A stretch of DNA of 64,000 bases from NCBI GenBank assembly GCA_016237705.1, contig CP066204.1:1374001-1438000 (forward strand), in the 5' to 3' direction. The notes under the pieces were generated by a model, which had not been told where the DNA came from, did not search any database, and was given only the letters and a program-made list of their open reading frames with translations. How positions within the stretch are numbered: the stretch's first letter is position 1; each line of letters opens with the position of its first letter. This DNA comes from Aerococcaceae bacterium zg-252 (lineage in GTDB: Bacteria > Bacillota > Bacilli > Lactobacillales > Aerococcaceae). Below, piece after piece: positions 36,640 through 45,170 of the stretch. A program made the translations under genes and the position numbers.

Positions 36640-37071
36640 CTACTCCACTTTTGGGAATAATAATCGCTGTTCATTATATCGATGTGATGATTTCATTCCT
36701 TGTCGAATTTGTTGGAAAGTCTGCTCATTCCAACTTAAAGAAAAATCGGTTGAAGAAGATTCTAAAAATTGCACTCGTGCTCCTGCTAGCAATTGTCGTA
36801 AATAATGGATAATAGCATTTACTTCTCCAATCTCAATCCCCTTATTGTAATCGACTGCTGCAGCATATAAGTAATCACCTTCCACAATTTTAACTCGCTC
36901 TACATCATAAAAAAGCACCGTAATCGGCTTAATTTGTTGATTCAGTAGCACCAATTGAAATTTTAGCTCAATATACGGCCAAGCTTCTTCCCAATACAAT
37001 TGCCATTCGTAATGAAAATACGTTGTCTCTAACATTCTTTTCAAATGCACTAATAATTCTTGACGCTTCAT
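36640..37071 (-). CDS. DUF3013-like hypothetical protein upstream of prmA
   Basis: A 143-residue soluble protein of unknown function. It is acidic and aromatic-rich at the start (YFHYEWQLYWEEAWPYIELK). Length and position just upstream of prmA resemble the Lactobacillales DUF3013 family, but the match is by pattern only. The ATG at 37069-37071 has AAGGTGATGAG before it; an in-frame ATG at 37095 is less likely. It is the first gene of the prmA transcript. Confidence 0.65.
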   Translation of the reverse strand: MKRQELLVHLKRMLETTYFHYEWQLYWEEAWPYIELKFQLVLLNQQIKPITVLFYDVERVKIVEGDYLYAAAVDYNKGIEIGEVNAIIHYLRQLLAGARVQFLESSSTDFSLSWNEQTFQQIRQGMKSSHRYNEQRLLFPKVE

Positions 37072-37311
37072 CTCATCACCTTCTTTACTTATCATTATGC
37101 GTTATCACTATAGGAAATTCAACCGAAAACAAAAAAATGTGAAAAGTTTATGCATTTTTAATGAAACTCTACTAGATATTTCGATACTATCATGTCATAA
37201 TATATGATATATGATTTTTTATTGAAGAAACGATTTATATCATTCTATTCTCATATAATGTATAGTATACTTTGATATATGGAAAACATTCGAAATTAAT
37301 GAGGTGATAAT

Positions 37312-37665
37312 GTGGCAGAAAAAAATTTAACCGCTAAAGATATTCTACAAAAAGAATTTACACGTGGTATGCGTGGCTACAGCACAGCTGAAGTTGATGA
37401 ATACTTAGATATGATTATTCGTGATTACGATGCGTATCAAAAAGAAGTAGCCTATTTAAAAAATGAAAACGAACGTTTAGTAAGTAAAATTGATGAATTA
37501 ACTAAGCAATTAGCACTAAACAAGAAAACGGCACCGACAACTCCAGGTAGTGGTGTCACAAACTTTGATATTTTAAAACGTCTTTCTAATTTAGAAAAAC
37601 ACGTATTTGGATCAAAGATTAATAATCATGATAATACGATTGATTATTCTAACTTAATGAAATAA
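37312..37665 (+). CDS. gpsB: GpsB, cell division and wall synthesis coordinator
   Basis: A 117-residue DivIVA-like protein. The N-terminal membrane-binding and coiled-coil part has the family signature KDILQKEFTRGMRGYSTAEV and DEYLDMIIRDYD, followed by a coiled coil to about residue 70. A short linker rich in T, P and G leads to the C-terminal hexamer helix FDILKRLSNLEKHVFG. It links penicillin-binding proteins to the septum. The start is GTG with GAGGTG upstream. It sits right before rnpB, as in related genera. Confidence 0.96.
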   Translation: MAEKNLTAKDILQKEFTRGMRGYSTAEVDEYLDMIIRDYDAYQKEVAYLKNENERLVSKIDELTKQLALNKKTAPTTPGSGVTNFDILKRLSNLEKHVFGSKINNHDNTIDYSNLMK

Positions 37666-37669
37666 TCAT

Positions 37670-38062
37670 CTTTGCAAGTTTCAGGTAATCGCGGCTAATG
37701 AATTTTAGTTGAGGAAAGTCCATGCTCGCACACGCTGAGATGCGTGTAGTGTTCGTGCTTAGCGAAACAATAAGCTAAGGCAATGTAAAAATTGACGGCA
37801 GTGGAAAATGCTAAAGTCTTCATCGACCATGTATGAGTACACTTGAAAGTGCCACAGTGACGAAGCATTATCGGAAACGGTAATGGTGGAACGCGGTAAA
37901 CCCCTCGAGCGAGCAACCCAAACTTTGGTAGGGGCACTTTTTCTAATGCGGAAATGAACGTATGAAAGAGGCACAATATATGTGTAGATAGATGGTTACC
38001 CATTGATAAAGATACCTATGCTTTATCAATTGACAGAACATGGCTTATCGAAACTTGCATTA
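37670..38062 (+). ncRNA. rnpB: RNase P RNA (class B)
   Basis: Catalytic RNA of tRNA 5' processing. P1 is formed by TGCAAGTTTC (37673-37682) and GAAACTTGCA (38050-38059). The conserved GAGGAAAGTCCATGCTCGCA region, the GAGCGAGCAACCCAAAC segment and the AACATGGCTTATCGAA segment are intact. It starts about 5 bases after gpsB and ends before a terminator. Type B is inferred from the phylogeny suggested by the neighbourhood. Confidence 0.95.
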
Positions 38063-38073
38063 ATAGGTTTTTT

Positions 38074-38101
38074 AGCAGGACATAGTCTTGCTTATTTTTT
38101 T
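38074..38101 (+). terminator. Intrinsic terminator of rnpB
   Basis: AGCAGGA/TCTTGCT stem (one G-U) with a 5-base loop, then TATTTTTTT, 12 bases after P1 closes. Confidence 0.85.
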
Positions 38102-38220
38102 ATAAAAGTGTGAGTAAGGGCGTTTTGCCTCGAACCACTGGAAGAAGTCACTGACGTGCGAGCAGCGCACAAAAGGGACTTCTGAAGTGGACGTCGAGGC
38201 TGCCCGAACGAACCGGATTA
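38102..38220 (+). repeat. Stop-anchored repeat family, unit F1
   Basis: Plus-strand copy after rnpB: GTGTGAGTAAGGGCG, CCTCGAACCACTGG, a centre with AGAAGTC/GACTTCT arms enclosing GTGCGAGCAGCGCAC, then GAAGTGGACGTCGAGG and CCGAACGAACCGGATTA. Confidence 0.8.
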
Positions 38221-38340
38221 GACATGGTGCGAGCGAGGCTGTTCTGGCTTGAATCACTGGAGCAAAAATGTGCAGGAGCGCATTAGCGCTACCAGCGTTT
38301 TTGTGAAGTGGACGTCAAGACAAGCCGAGCGAACCGGATT
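38221..38340 (+). repeat. Stop-anchored repeat family, unit F2
   Basis: Second tandem copy: ATGGTGCGAGCGAGGC, GGCTTGAATCACTGGAG, central stem CAAAAA...AGCGCATTAGCGCT...TTTTTG, then GAAGTGGACGTCAAG and GAGCGAACCGGATTA. Confidence 0.85.
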
Positions 38341-38385
38341 ACAAAAGTGTGAGTGTAGGCATTCTGCCACGAATCACTCACTCCC
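38341..38385 (+). repeat. Stop-anchored repeat family, partial unit F3
   Basis: A third unit keeps only its leading end, GTGTGAGTGTAGGCATTCTG then CGAATCACT, and breaks off 30 bases before the ypsC start. Confidence 0.65.
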
Positions 38386-38415
38386 CTACTCAAATTTAAA
38401 CGAAAGGAACAATCA

Positions 38416-39546
38416 ATGAAAACTTACTCACTTATCGCCACTGCAGCAGCAGGAATTGAAAGTTTAGTAAATCAAGAATTAAAACAGCATGGCTACCAAA
38501 CACAAACCGAAAATGGTCGTGTACGCTTTTCAGGTACTGCACGTGATATTGCTTTTACTAATCTATGGCTGCGAACAGCCGACCGAATTAAACTATTGTT
38601 CGGCGAATTTAAAGCAATCAGTTTTGAACAATTATTTGACCAAACCTATGCGCTACCTTGGGAAGATATTTTGCCTTTAGACGCTGAATTTCCTGTCAGT
38701 GGTAAATCACAAAAATCAAAATTATACAGCGTTCCAAATTGCCAACGTATTGTAAAAAAAGCAATCGCTAAACGCTTAATGGACTACTATCACCGTCGTA
38801 CCCCACTCCAAGAAACAGGAGCAAAATATCCAATAGAAGTAGCGATTAATAAGGACATTGTCATGCTAACTCTTGATACAAGTGGTTCTAGTCTCTTTAA
38901 ACGTGGCTACCGTATCGATAAAGGTGGTGCACCATTAAAAGAAAACATGGCAGCTGCTCTCATTCAATTGACGACTTGGCACCCAGACCGTCCCTTATAT
39001 GACCCAACCTGTGGTTCTGGTACGATTCTAATTGAAGCAGCATTAATCGGTCATAATATTGCACCTGGATTTAATCGTTCATTTGCTGCGGAAGAGTGGT
39101 CAATGCTAAATCCTGAAGTATGGCAAGAAGTGCGTGACGAAGCTGAATCACTCGCTAATTATGATATTGAACTCGATTTATTAGGAACAGATATTGATCA
39201 TCGCATGATTGAAATTGCTAAACAAAATGCACTCGAAGCCGGTGTCGCTGACAGTATTACCTTTAAGCAAATGCAATTGAGTGATTATGTACCTGATAAA
39301 GAATACGGTATTTTGATTTCAAACCCGCCATACGGAGACCGTTTATTAGACGAAGAAAAAGTTCACGAACTCTACCGTCAAATGGGGGAAGTCTATCGCA
39401 AAATGCCAACATGGAGTAAATACATTTTAACTAGTGACGAAGCATTTGAAACCTATTATGGTGAAAAAGCTACTAAGAAACGCAAATTATATAATGGTGC
39501 GTTAAAGGTTGATTATTACCAATTTTGGTCAACAACCAAACAATAA
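38416..39546 (+). CDS. ypsC: THUMP-domain rRNA methyltransferase (RlmL/YpsC type)
   Basis: A 376-residue class I SAM-dependent RNA methyltransferase. The N-terminal THUMP domain (about 1-155) binds RNA. The SAM fold has PLYDPTCGSGTILIEAALI near 197, and the base-methylation motif ISNPPYGDRL near 303 marks N2-guanine modification. AAAGGA precedes the ATG. In Bacillus and relatives this gene follows gpsB and rnpB, as here, though three repeat units separate them. The exact 23S position is not readable. Confidence 0.93.
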   Translation: MKTYSLIATAAAGIESLVNQELKQHGYQTQTENGRVRFSGTARDIAFTNLWLRTADRIKLLFGEFKAISFEQLFDQTYALPWEDILPLDAEFPVSGKSQKSKLYSVPNCQRIVKKAIAKRLMDYYHRRTPLQETGAKYPIEVAINKDIVMLTLDTSGSSLFKRGYRIDKGGAPLKENMAAALIQLTTWHPDRPLYDPTCGSGTILIEAALIGHNIAPGFNRSFAAEEWSMLNPEVWQEVRDEAESLANYDIELDLLGTDIDHRMIEIAKQNALEAGVADSITFKQMQLSDYVPDKEYGILISNPPYGDRLLDEEKVHELYRQMGEVYRKMPTWSKYILTSDEAFETYYGEKATKKRKLYNGALKVDYYQFWSTTKQ

Positions 39547-39559
39547 TTTCGATTTTATT

Positions 39560-39601
39560 AGTCTCAGTCCCCCTAACTTTAAGGGCCACTGAGACTTTTT
39601 A
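39560..39601 (+). terminator. Intrinsic terminator of ypsC
   Basis: AGTCTCAGT/ACTGAGACT stem with inner C-G pairs and a TTTTT tail, 14 bases after the stop. Confidence 0.88.
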
Positions 39602-39621
39602 TTTTTTTGCTAACAAAATCA

Positions 39622-40345
39622 TAACCACCCGTCTAACGGGTGGTTTGAACAGGGGCTATAAGCCCAAAAAGCCAGCCAGCGCCTAAAGACGCTGGCTTTC
39701 ACTTTGTTCAAGCCTTATTGCTCTTGACCCGTCACTCGCCTCTCAAAGAGGCGTTTGTATTACTTACCACTATCCCTAAAGGGATTTTCATATTCCTTCA
39801 CACTCAATTTATCCAAGGCTATATCATGTTTCTCTTGCTCTTGAATATATTTCTTTATCGTGGCTTCATTTAATCCCACCGTACTCACATAATATCCTTC
39901 TGCCCAAAAATGTCGATTCCCAAATTTATATTTCAAATTTGCGTGTTTATCAAACATCATTAACCCACTCTTACCTTTTAAATATCCCATAAAACTCGAT
40001 ACGCTTATTCTTGGTGGAATACTGACCAACATATGTACATGGTCCGGCATCAGATGTCCTTCTATAATTTCGACTCCTTTGTAACTGCATAATCGTCGAA
40101 ATATTTCTCCTAAACTACTGCGATATTGATTATAGATGATTTTTCGTCTATACTTTGGGGTAAACACAATGTGGTATTTACACATCCACTTTGTGTGCGA
40201 TAAACTATGTGCCTTTTGTGCCATACATTTTCTCCTTTCACTTTACAGTTGGCTTGAACACCACTATTGTATCGCGTTTGGAGTTTTTTTTGGTATAACC
40301 GTCGTTGCGCACCCGCATAGCGGGTGGTTTATTTGTCACTCACCT
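39622..40345 (-). mobile_element. IS200-type insertion sequence
   Basis: About 720 bp with one transposase gene and no terminal inverted repeats. Subterminal hairpins mark both ends: ACCACCCG-TCTAA-CGGGTGGT at 39629-39649 and CACCCGC-ATA-GCGGGTG at about 40308-40326, as IS200/IS605 transposases require. An inner hairpin AGCCAGCG/CGCTGGCT near the tnpA 3' side fits the family's internal terminator. It lies between the ypsC and pxpA terminators, disrupting no gene. Exact ends are uncertain by tens of bases. Confidence 0.8.
39760..40224 (-). CDS. tnpA: IS200/IS605-family Y1 transposase TnpA
   Basis: A 154-residue single-strand DNA transposase of the HUH type. The metal-binding HUH is in MPDHVHMLVSIPP and the catalytic tyrosine in ATIKKYIQEQEKHD; the opening HTKWMCKYHIVFTPKYRRK is diagnostic. 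Length is normal and the frame is open, so the element may be active. There is no tnpB nearby, which places it in the IS200 group. AAGGAG precedes the ATG. Confidence 0.96.
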   Translation of the reverse strand: MAQKAHSLSHTKWMCKYHIVFTPKYRRKIIYNQYRSSLGEIFRRLCSYKGVEIIEGHLMPDHVHMLVSIPPRISVSSFMGYLKGKSGLMMFDKHANLKYKFGNRHFWAEGYYVSTVGLNEATIKKYIQEQEKHDIALDKLSVKEYENPFRDSGK

Positions 40346-40371
40346 TACGGTGCGTGACGGACTAAAGTCAC

Positions 40372-40400
40372 AAAAAAAAAAAAGCTCTTGCGAGCCCTTT
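40372..40400 (-). terminator. Terminator of the oxoprolinase operon
   Basis: Minus strand AAAAGGGCTC-GCAA-GAGC followed by 12 or more T residues, about 165 bases beyond the pxpA stop. Confidence 0.7.
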
Positions 40401-40403
40401 TCT

Positions 40404-40507
40404 GTGATAGATTGTTATATTTTTTAGGAGAGAGAGTTATTGTAATTGGGTGAATCATCGCTTTATCAATTTCTTTTAGGCGACAAATCTATTAGTTAAT
40501 CTATCAC
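40404..40507. repeat. 104-bp inverted repeat downstream of pxpA
   Basis: GTGATAGATT (40404-40413) is exactly repeated inverted as AATCTATCAC (40498-40507). The inside has no gene and little further pairing. It could be a small non-autonomous element. Confidence 0.5.
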
Positions 40508-40565
40508 TTTATGTCATCATTATATTCCCTAAACCTAAAATAAAACTAAAATGATGAACTAATTT

Positions 40566-41336
40566 TTATTCAATCACATCAATAAGTGGCACAATTTCGA
40601 TTCCCTCATCTTGAAATGCTGTTCGAATCGCTTGTACAAAAGCTAATGCTTTTTCTCCGTCACCATGCACACAAATAGAATCTGCTTTAATCGCAATTTC
40701 CTTACCATTCACACTCGTCACTGTACCTGTTTTCACCATTTGAATGACACGAGTAATCGCTTCGTGCTCATCATGAATCATCGCTCCTGATAAATGACGT
40801 GCTACTAAAGTTCCGTCATCATTATACCCACGATCAGCAAACACTTCACTCGCAACCTTTAAACCACAGTCTTTAGCTGCACGAATCATTTCACTACCAG
40901 ATAATCCTAAGAATATTAAATTCGAATCAAATTCAGCGACTGCCTGTGCAAGAGCCAATGCTAATTCGTAATTTGTCGCTGCCATATTATATAAAGCACC
41001 ATGTGGCTTTACATGTTGGAGTGCTGCACCATTCGCCTTAGCAATCGCAGCCAATGCTCCTAACTGATATAGCATATAGGATTTAGCTTCCTTTGGTGTA
41101 ATCATCATCTGACGGCGTCCAAATCCTTGTAAATCTGGTAAACCAGGGTGAGCCCCTAGCCCAACCGATGCATTGCTGAGTAATTGAATCGTATCACCCA
41201 TTACTAGTGGATCTCCTGCATGGAAACCACAGGCAATATTCGCTGATGAGATGAGCGGTGCTAATTTGTCATCTTGCCCGATAGTATAAGCACCAAAACT
41301 CTCACCTAAGTCTGCGTTTAAATCTACTTTCCACAT
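40566..41336 (-). CDS. pxpA: 5-oxoprolinase subunit A (LamB/YcsF)
   Basis: A 256-residue LamB/YcsF protein; with PxpB and PxpC it hydrolyses 5-oxoproline to glutamate using ATP. Family motifs are visible in order: [13 protein letters not shown] at the start, [40 protein letters not shown] and [15 protein letters not shown] precedes the ATG. It is the last gene of the operon, separated from accC by about 200 bases of repeat sequence. Confidence 0.96.
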   Translation of the reverse strand: MWKVDLNADLGESFGAYTIGQDDKLAPLISSANIACGFHAGDPLVMGDTIQLLSNASVGLGAHPGLPDLQGFGRRQMMITPKEAKSYMLYQLGALAAIAKANGAALQHVKPHGALYNMAATNYELALALAQAVAEFDSNLIFLGLSGSEMIRAAKDCGLKVASEVFADRGYNDDGTLVARHLSGAMIHDEHEAITRVIQMVKTGTVTSVNGKEIAIKADSICVHGDGEKALAFVQAIRTAFQDEGIEIVPLIDVIE

Positions 41337-41357
41337 TTTACACTCCCCCTTTCTGCT

Positions 41358-41420
41358 TTATTCCGGCTCCAATGAGCTGAAATGACATCCACTTCAAAAC
41401 GCTTATTGTCGCACTATGTT
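41358..41420 (-). repeat. Stop-anchored repeat family, short unit G2
   Basis: Short form: CCGGCTCCAATGAGCTGAAATGACATCCACTTC, then GTCGCACTATGTTT; the stem and one outer arm are deleted. Confidence 0.7.
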
Positions 41421-41540
41421 TATTCCGGCTCGCTTGGGCTGCCTCGACGTCCACTTCGCATAGCTCTTGAAGTGCTTATGCACTTCTGCGACCTCCGCTC
41501 CAGTGATTCGAGGAAAAGCGCCCTCGCTCGCACTATATTA
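41421..41540 (-). repeat. Stop-anchored repeat family, unit G1 (accC stop)
   Basis: Full unit beginning at the accC stop (41538-41540): ATAGTGCGAGCGAGGGCG, outer arms CCTCGA/TCGAGG, central stem GAAGTGC-TTAT-GCACTTC, end CCGGAAT. Confidence 0.88.
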
Positions 41541-42878
41541 TGACATCATTCGTTCTATAAATCCGGTGTCTGCTCTGCCTTCAACGAAAAGTGGGTGGCG
41601 TAATAATTGATATTGAAAATCTAAATTCGTTTCGACACCGATAATCACCATTTCATCTAAAGCAGAACGCATTTTTAATATTGCTGCTTCTCGTGTCGGT
41701 GCGTGAACTAAAATTTTCGCAATCATCGAATCGTAGTCAGCTGGAATACGGTACCCTGCATACAACGCTGAGTCCACTCTGACTCCATTTCCAGCAGGAA
41801 AATGCAGATGCTTCACTAGCCCTGGATTTGGCATAAAGTTTTTTTCCGGAATTTCTGCATTAATGCGACATTCAATCGCATGTCCTTGCAGCTGAATCGA
41901 TTCTTGTGTAAAACTCAATGTTTCACCATTCGCAACACGAATTTGCTCGATAATTAAGTCCAGTCCAGTCACTAATTCCGTTACACCATGCTCAACTTGA
42001 ATACGAGTATTCATTTCCATAAAGTAAAATTCACCTGACGAATCTAAAATAAATTCAATTGTCCCAGCATTTGTATAACCAACAGTTTTGGCAGCTAAAA
42101 TCGCTGCTTCATTCATCGCTTGGCGAGTTATTGCATTAATCGCAGGTGACGGTGATTCTTCAATTAATTTTTGATGATTTCGTTGCACCGAACAGTCACG
42201 TTCACCTAAAGCAGTCACATTACCATGTTCATCTGCCATAATTTGTATTTCCACATGCTTTGGATTTACAATATAACGTTCTAAATACATCGCATCATCA
42301 CCAAAGGCATTGATTGATTCCCTTTGAGCAATATTAAATAATTGCTCAAATTCATTGGCATGATGTGCCACACGCATACCTTTTCCACCGCCACCGGCAG
42401 ATGCTTTAATCATCACTGGATAACCAATTTGTTTGACTGCTTCTACGGCACTTTCGACATCATGTAAAGTTCCGTCTGTCCCCGGAACAATTGGGACACC
42501 TGCTAATTTCATAGTTTGACGCGCTCTCGACTTATCTCCCATGCGTTCCATCACTTCAGCAGTTGGGCCGATAAATTTGATACCATGTTCTTGGCATAGT
42601 CGTGCAAATTCCGGATTTTCCGATAGGAAACCAAATCCTGGGTGAATCGCATCAGCTCCAATATTGAGTGCTGCCGTCAAAATGCTTTCCTTGTTCAAAT
42701 AGCTATTACGAACTGGCCCCTCACCGATACAAATACGTTGATCAGCCAACTTTACATGTAGACTATCTTGATCTTCCACTGAATAAATAGCCACACTACG
42801 AATGCCCATATTGCGACAGGCACGAATAATCCGAACTGCAATCTCGCCACGATTGGCAATTAAAACTTTTTTAATCAT
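41538..42878 (-). CDS. accC: Biotin carboxylase subunit (AccC-like) of the oxoprolinase operon
   Basis: A 446-residue ATP-grasp biotin carboxylase that carboxylates biotin on a carrier protein. The ATP-grasp glycine loop KASAGGGGKGMRVA, HVEIQIMADEHGN, the catalytic ERDCSVQRNHQKLIEESP and EMNTRIQVEHGVTE are intact. AAAGGA precedes the ATG. It lies downstream of accB with the pxp genes but without accA or accD, so it is probably not the fatty-acid-synthesis copy. What carboxyl acceptor it serves here is unknown. Confidence 0.93.
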   Translation of the reverse strand: MIKKVLIANRGEIAVRIIRACRNMGIRSVAIYSVEDQDSLHVKLADQRICIGEGPVRNSYLNKESILTAALNIGADAIHPGFGFLSENPEFARLCQEHGIKFIGPTAEVMERMGDKSRARQTMKLAGVPIVPGTDGTLHDVESAVEAVKQIGYPVMIKASAGGGGKGMRVAHHANEFEQLFNIAQRESINAFGDDAMYLERYIVNPKHVEIQIMADEHGNVTALGERDCSVQRNHQKLIEESPSPAINAITRQAMNEAAILAAKTVGYTNAGTIEFILDSSGEFYFMEMNTRIQVEHGVTELVTGLDLIIEQIRVANGETLSFTQESIQLQGHAIECRINAEIPEKNFMPNPGLVKHLHFPAGNGVRVDSALYAGYRIPADYDSMIAKILVHAPTREAAILKMRSALDEMVIIGVETNLDFQYQLLRHPLFVEGRADTGFIERMMS

Positions 42879-42911
42879 ACACTATTCCTTTCTCAATACT
42901 TGAACAGTTGA

Positions 42912-43340
42912 TTAGCGTTTTTTGATACGAAATAGTGGCTGTCCGTACTCAACCTTTTGCTCATTACTTACTAAAACAGCTTCAATTTCACCGTCATAAG
43001 GACTTTGCAATTCATTCATTAATTTCATTGCTTCTATAATGCAGACCGTCTCGCCCTTTTTCACCGTATCACCAGCACGTACATAGGCTGGAATATCTGG
43101 ACCAGAAGCAGAATAAAAAGTTCCTACGATTGGCGAAGTAATATATAATTCTTCTTCCACCTCTTCTTCTGCTATCTCATCGCTTACTTTTGTCATAGCA
43201 ACATTCGGTAGAACAGCAGCACTACCTACTTCTCCTTTACGACTCATCGCAATCTTCAAGTCTCCTTCTTCAATTGAAAATTCCAATAAAGACGAAGCCT
43301 CCACGACTTCGATTAATGCTTTAATTTTTTCTAAATCCAT
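42912..43340 (-). CDS. accB: Biotin carboxyl carrier protein (AccB-like)
   Basis: A 142-residue biotin carrier. The C-terminal biotinyl domain has the modified lysine in IIEAMKLMNELQSP (about residue 107) and ends QPLFRIKKR. The N-terminal 60 residues are less conserved with an acidic linker. GAGGAG precedes the ATG. Spaced 18 bases after pxpC and 33 before accC, it pairs with the biotin carboxylase in this operon. Confidence 0.93.
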   Translation of the reverse strand: MDLEKIKALIEVVEASSLLEFSIEEGDLKIAMSRKGEVGSAAVLPNVAMTKVSDEIAEEEVEEELYITSPIVGTFYSASGPDIPAYVRAGDTVKKGETVCIIEAMKLMNELQSPYDGEIEAVLVSNEQKVEYGQPLFRIKKR

Positions 43341-43358
43341 TTTTCGTTTACTCCTCGT

Positions 43359-44375
43359 CTAATCCTGTTTCTTATCAAATAAAGTTGCCACTCGTTTTGC
43401 CACAAGACGTACATCTAGTACTTCTTTACTTGGTTGATGTATTTTCTCACGCATTCGATTAAATTCTTTTTGTTCAGCTTGCAATAATTGTTGTGCCTGC
43501 TCAATCGTAATAGCAACAAAACGTACTTTATGATCCGTTTTACGCTGAACCAATTTAGGAATATCCACCGATGCGATTGTCGCCATTTTAGTATATCCTC
43601 CAGTTGTTTGGCGGTCTGCCAAGAGAACAATTGGCTTGCCATGAGCTGGTACTTGAATAGCACCAAATGCAATTCCCTCTGAAATAATATCGGCTGATTC
43701 TTTATGTGCAATATAAGGTCCTTCTAATCGAAATCCCATACGGTCAGCGTCACTGGTCACTGTATATTCTTCAGATAAAAAGGTTTGACGACCCTCTTTC
43801 GTAAAATATTGGTCTTGCGGCCCCATTACAACACGAATAACAGCCTCTTCTTGATTAAATTCATCAATGTCCAAAGTACGAGATAAGAAATAAGGCAAAT
43901 AACGACGTTTAATACGGAAACCAATATAATCATCTTCTTTCAAACGACGTCCCTTAAAACCACCAATCGCACACTTAGTATTGGTAGAGCGACTTCCCAT
44001 AACAACTGGAATACTCAAGTAGCTTGAAAAGGCAATGTAACCCCTTGTCCCAGTTCGTGCACCTTGAAATGATAGCACATCACCTTTATTCATGTATATC
44101 GCCGTATACATGGCTGCTGGCTCTCCATTTATCAATGGCTGAAAATCCCCACCAGTAATTGCAATAATCGTTTCAGCCGTAAATTCTAATGTCGGCCCAG
44201 TCAAAGTAAATTCTAACACTGCCTCATTTTCAGGATTATCAATTAATAAGTTCGCAATTTTAAATGAACGAACGTCCATTACACCGGAAACACCAAATCC
44301 TTGACTTTGATAGCCCACTCGGCCTAAATCTTGAACCGTCGTATACAAACCTGGTTTTAAAATACGAATTCCCAT
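43359..44375 (-). CDS. pxpC: 5-oxoprolinase subunit C
   Basis: A 338-residue biotin-dependent-carboxyltransferase-like protein (KipA type) that pairs with PxpB. Motifs LKPGLYTTVQDLGRVGYQSQ at the start, SGVMDVRSFKIANLLIDN, VVMGPQDQYFT, and VLLADRQTTGGYTKMATI are visible. GAGGAGG precedes the ATG. It follows pxpB by 2 bases. It shares the cyclophilin-like fold of allophanate hydrolase subunit 2. Confidence 0.95.
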   Translation of the reverse strand: MGIRILKPGLYTTVQDLGRVGYQSQGFGVSGVMDVRSFKIANLLIDNPENEAVLEFTLTGPTLEFTAETIIAITGGDFQPLINGEPAAMYTAIYMNKGDVLSFQGARTGTRGYIAFSSYLSIPVVMGSRSTNTKCAIGGFKGRRLKEDDYIGFRIKRRYLPYFLSRTLDIDEFNQEEAVIRVVMGPQDQYFTKEGRQTFLSEEYTVTSDADRMGFRLEGPYIAHKESADIISEGIAFGAIQVPAHGKPIVLLADRQTTGGYTKMATIASVDIPKLVQRKTDHKVRFVAITIEQAQQLLQAEQKEFNRMREKIHQPSKEVLDVRLVAKRVATLFDKKQD

Positions 44376-44377
44376 TT

Positions 44378-45106
44378 TTAAGCCTCCTCTTCAATAACTT
44401 GATATTCATAGGTACCATTCGCAACCATTTTTGCAATTGCCACAAATTCCTCCGGAGAAATTGGCACAAAACGAATATAATTGCCTGCCTCAAACAAAAT
44501 CGGCTCTTTTCGAATTGGGTCATACGTTTTAACTGGAGTTTGTCCAATCAATTGCCAACCACCTGGTGAAGTCAATGGATAAATTCCTGTTTGCGAACCA
44601 CCAATTCCAACACTACCTGCTGGAATCGCCATTCTTGGATTGGCTAAACGTGGTGTATGAATCCGTTCATCTAAGCCACCTAAATATGAAAATCCTGGTA
44701 AAAATCCTAACATATAAATTAAATAATCAGGCTCTGTATGCAAAGCAATGACTTCGTCTACACTCAAGTTTGCATTTTCAGCAACAAATGGTAAATCCGG
44801 CCCATATTCACCACCATAACAAACTGGTATTTGATAAATTCGCTTAATACGTTTTGCTTGTGATAGTTCCATTTTTAAAAGTGATTCCACTTTTTTGACA
44901 AGCTGCTGATACCGAATCACACGTGGATCGTAGTTGACTAAAACCGAACAGAATGCTGGAATTAAATCAACGACACCCTCAATTCGTTGTTCACGCATTA
45001 ATTGCACAAAAGCACTAATACGATGATTCATTTCAGGAGTAATCGTTTGCTCCCAACTAATTAATATCGCCGCATCTCCTTGCGTTTGTATTGTTACATT
45101 TTCCAT
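44378..45106 (-). CDS. pxpB: 5-oxoprolinase subunit B
   Basis: A 242-residue KipI-like protein, the partner of PxpC. Typical pieces are GDAAILISWEQ at the start, PVCYGGEYGPDLPFVAE, the LPGFSYLGGLDERI loop, PRLANPRMAIPAGSVGIGG and QTGIYPLTSPGGWQLIG. The ATG at 45104-45106 is chosen for the AAGGTGA upstream; the frame-start at 45160 overlaps no site. It follows the NRAMP-like transporter gene. Confidence 0.95.
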   Translation of the reverse strand: MENVTIQTQGDAAILISWEQTITPEMNHRISAFVQLMREQRIEGVVDLIPAFCSVLVNYDPRVIRYQQLVKKVESLLKMELSQAKRIKRIYQIPVCYGGEYGPDLPFVAENANLSVDEVIALHTEPDYLIYMLGFLPGFSYLGGLDERIHTPRLANPRMAIPAGSVGIGGSQTGIYPLTSPGGWQLIGQTPVKTYDPIRKEPILFEAGNYIRFVPISPEEFVAIAKMVANGTYEYQVIEEEA

Positions 45107-45170
45107 TATTTCACCTTTTCTATCGGTATTGTAGTAAGCATAAGAGAGTTTCCCCAACACTTACACTATA

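Noticed and set aside
37695-38003. Minus-strand reading frame of 102 codons
   Set aside because: It lies entirely inside the conserved RNase P RNA on the other strand.
41538-43340. accB/accC taken as the fatty-acid acetyl-CoA carboxylase genes
   Set aside because: No accA, accD or fab genes adjoin; they are embedded in the pxp operon.
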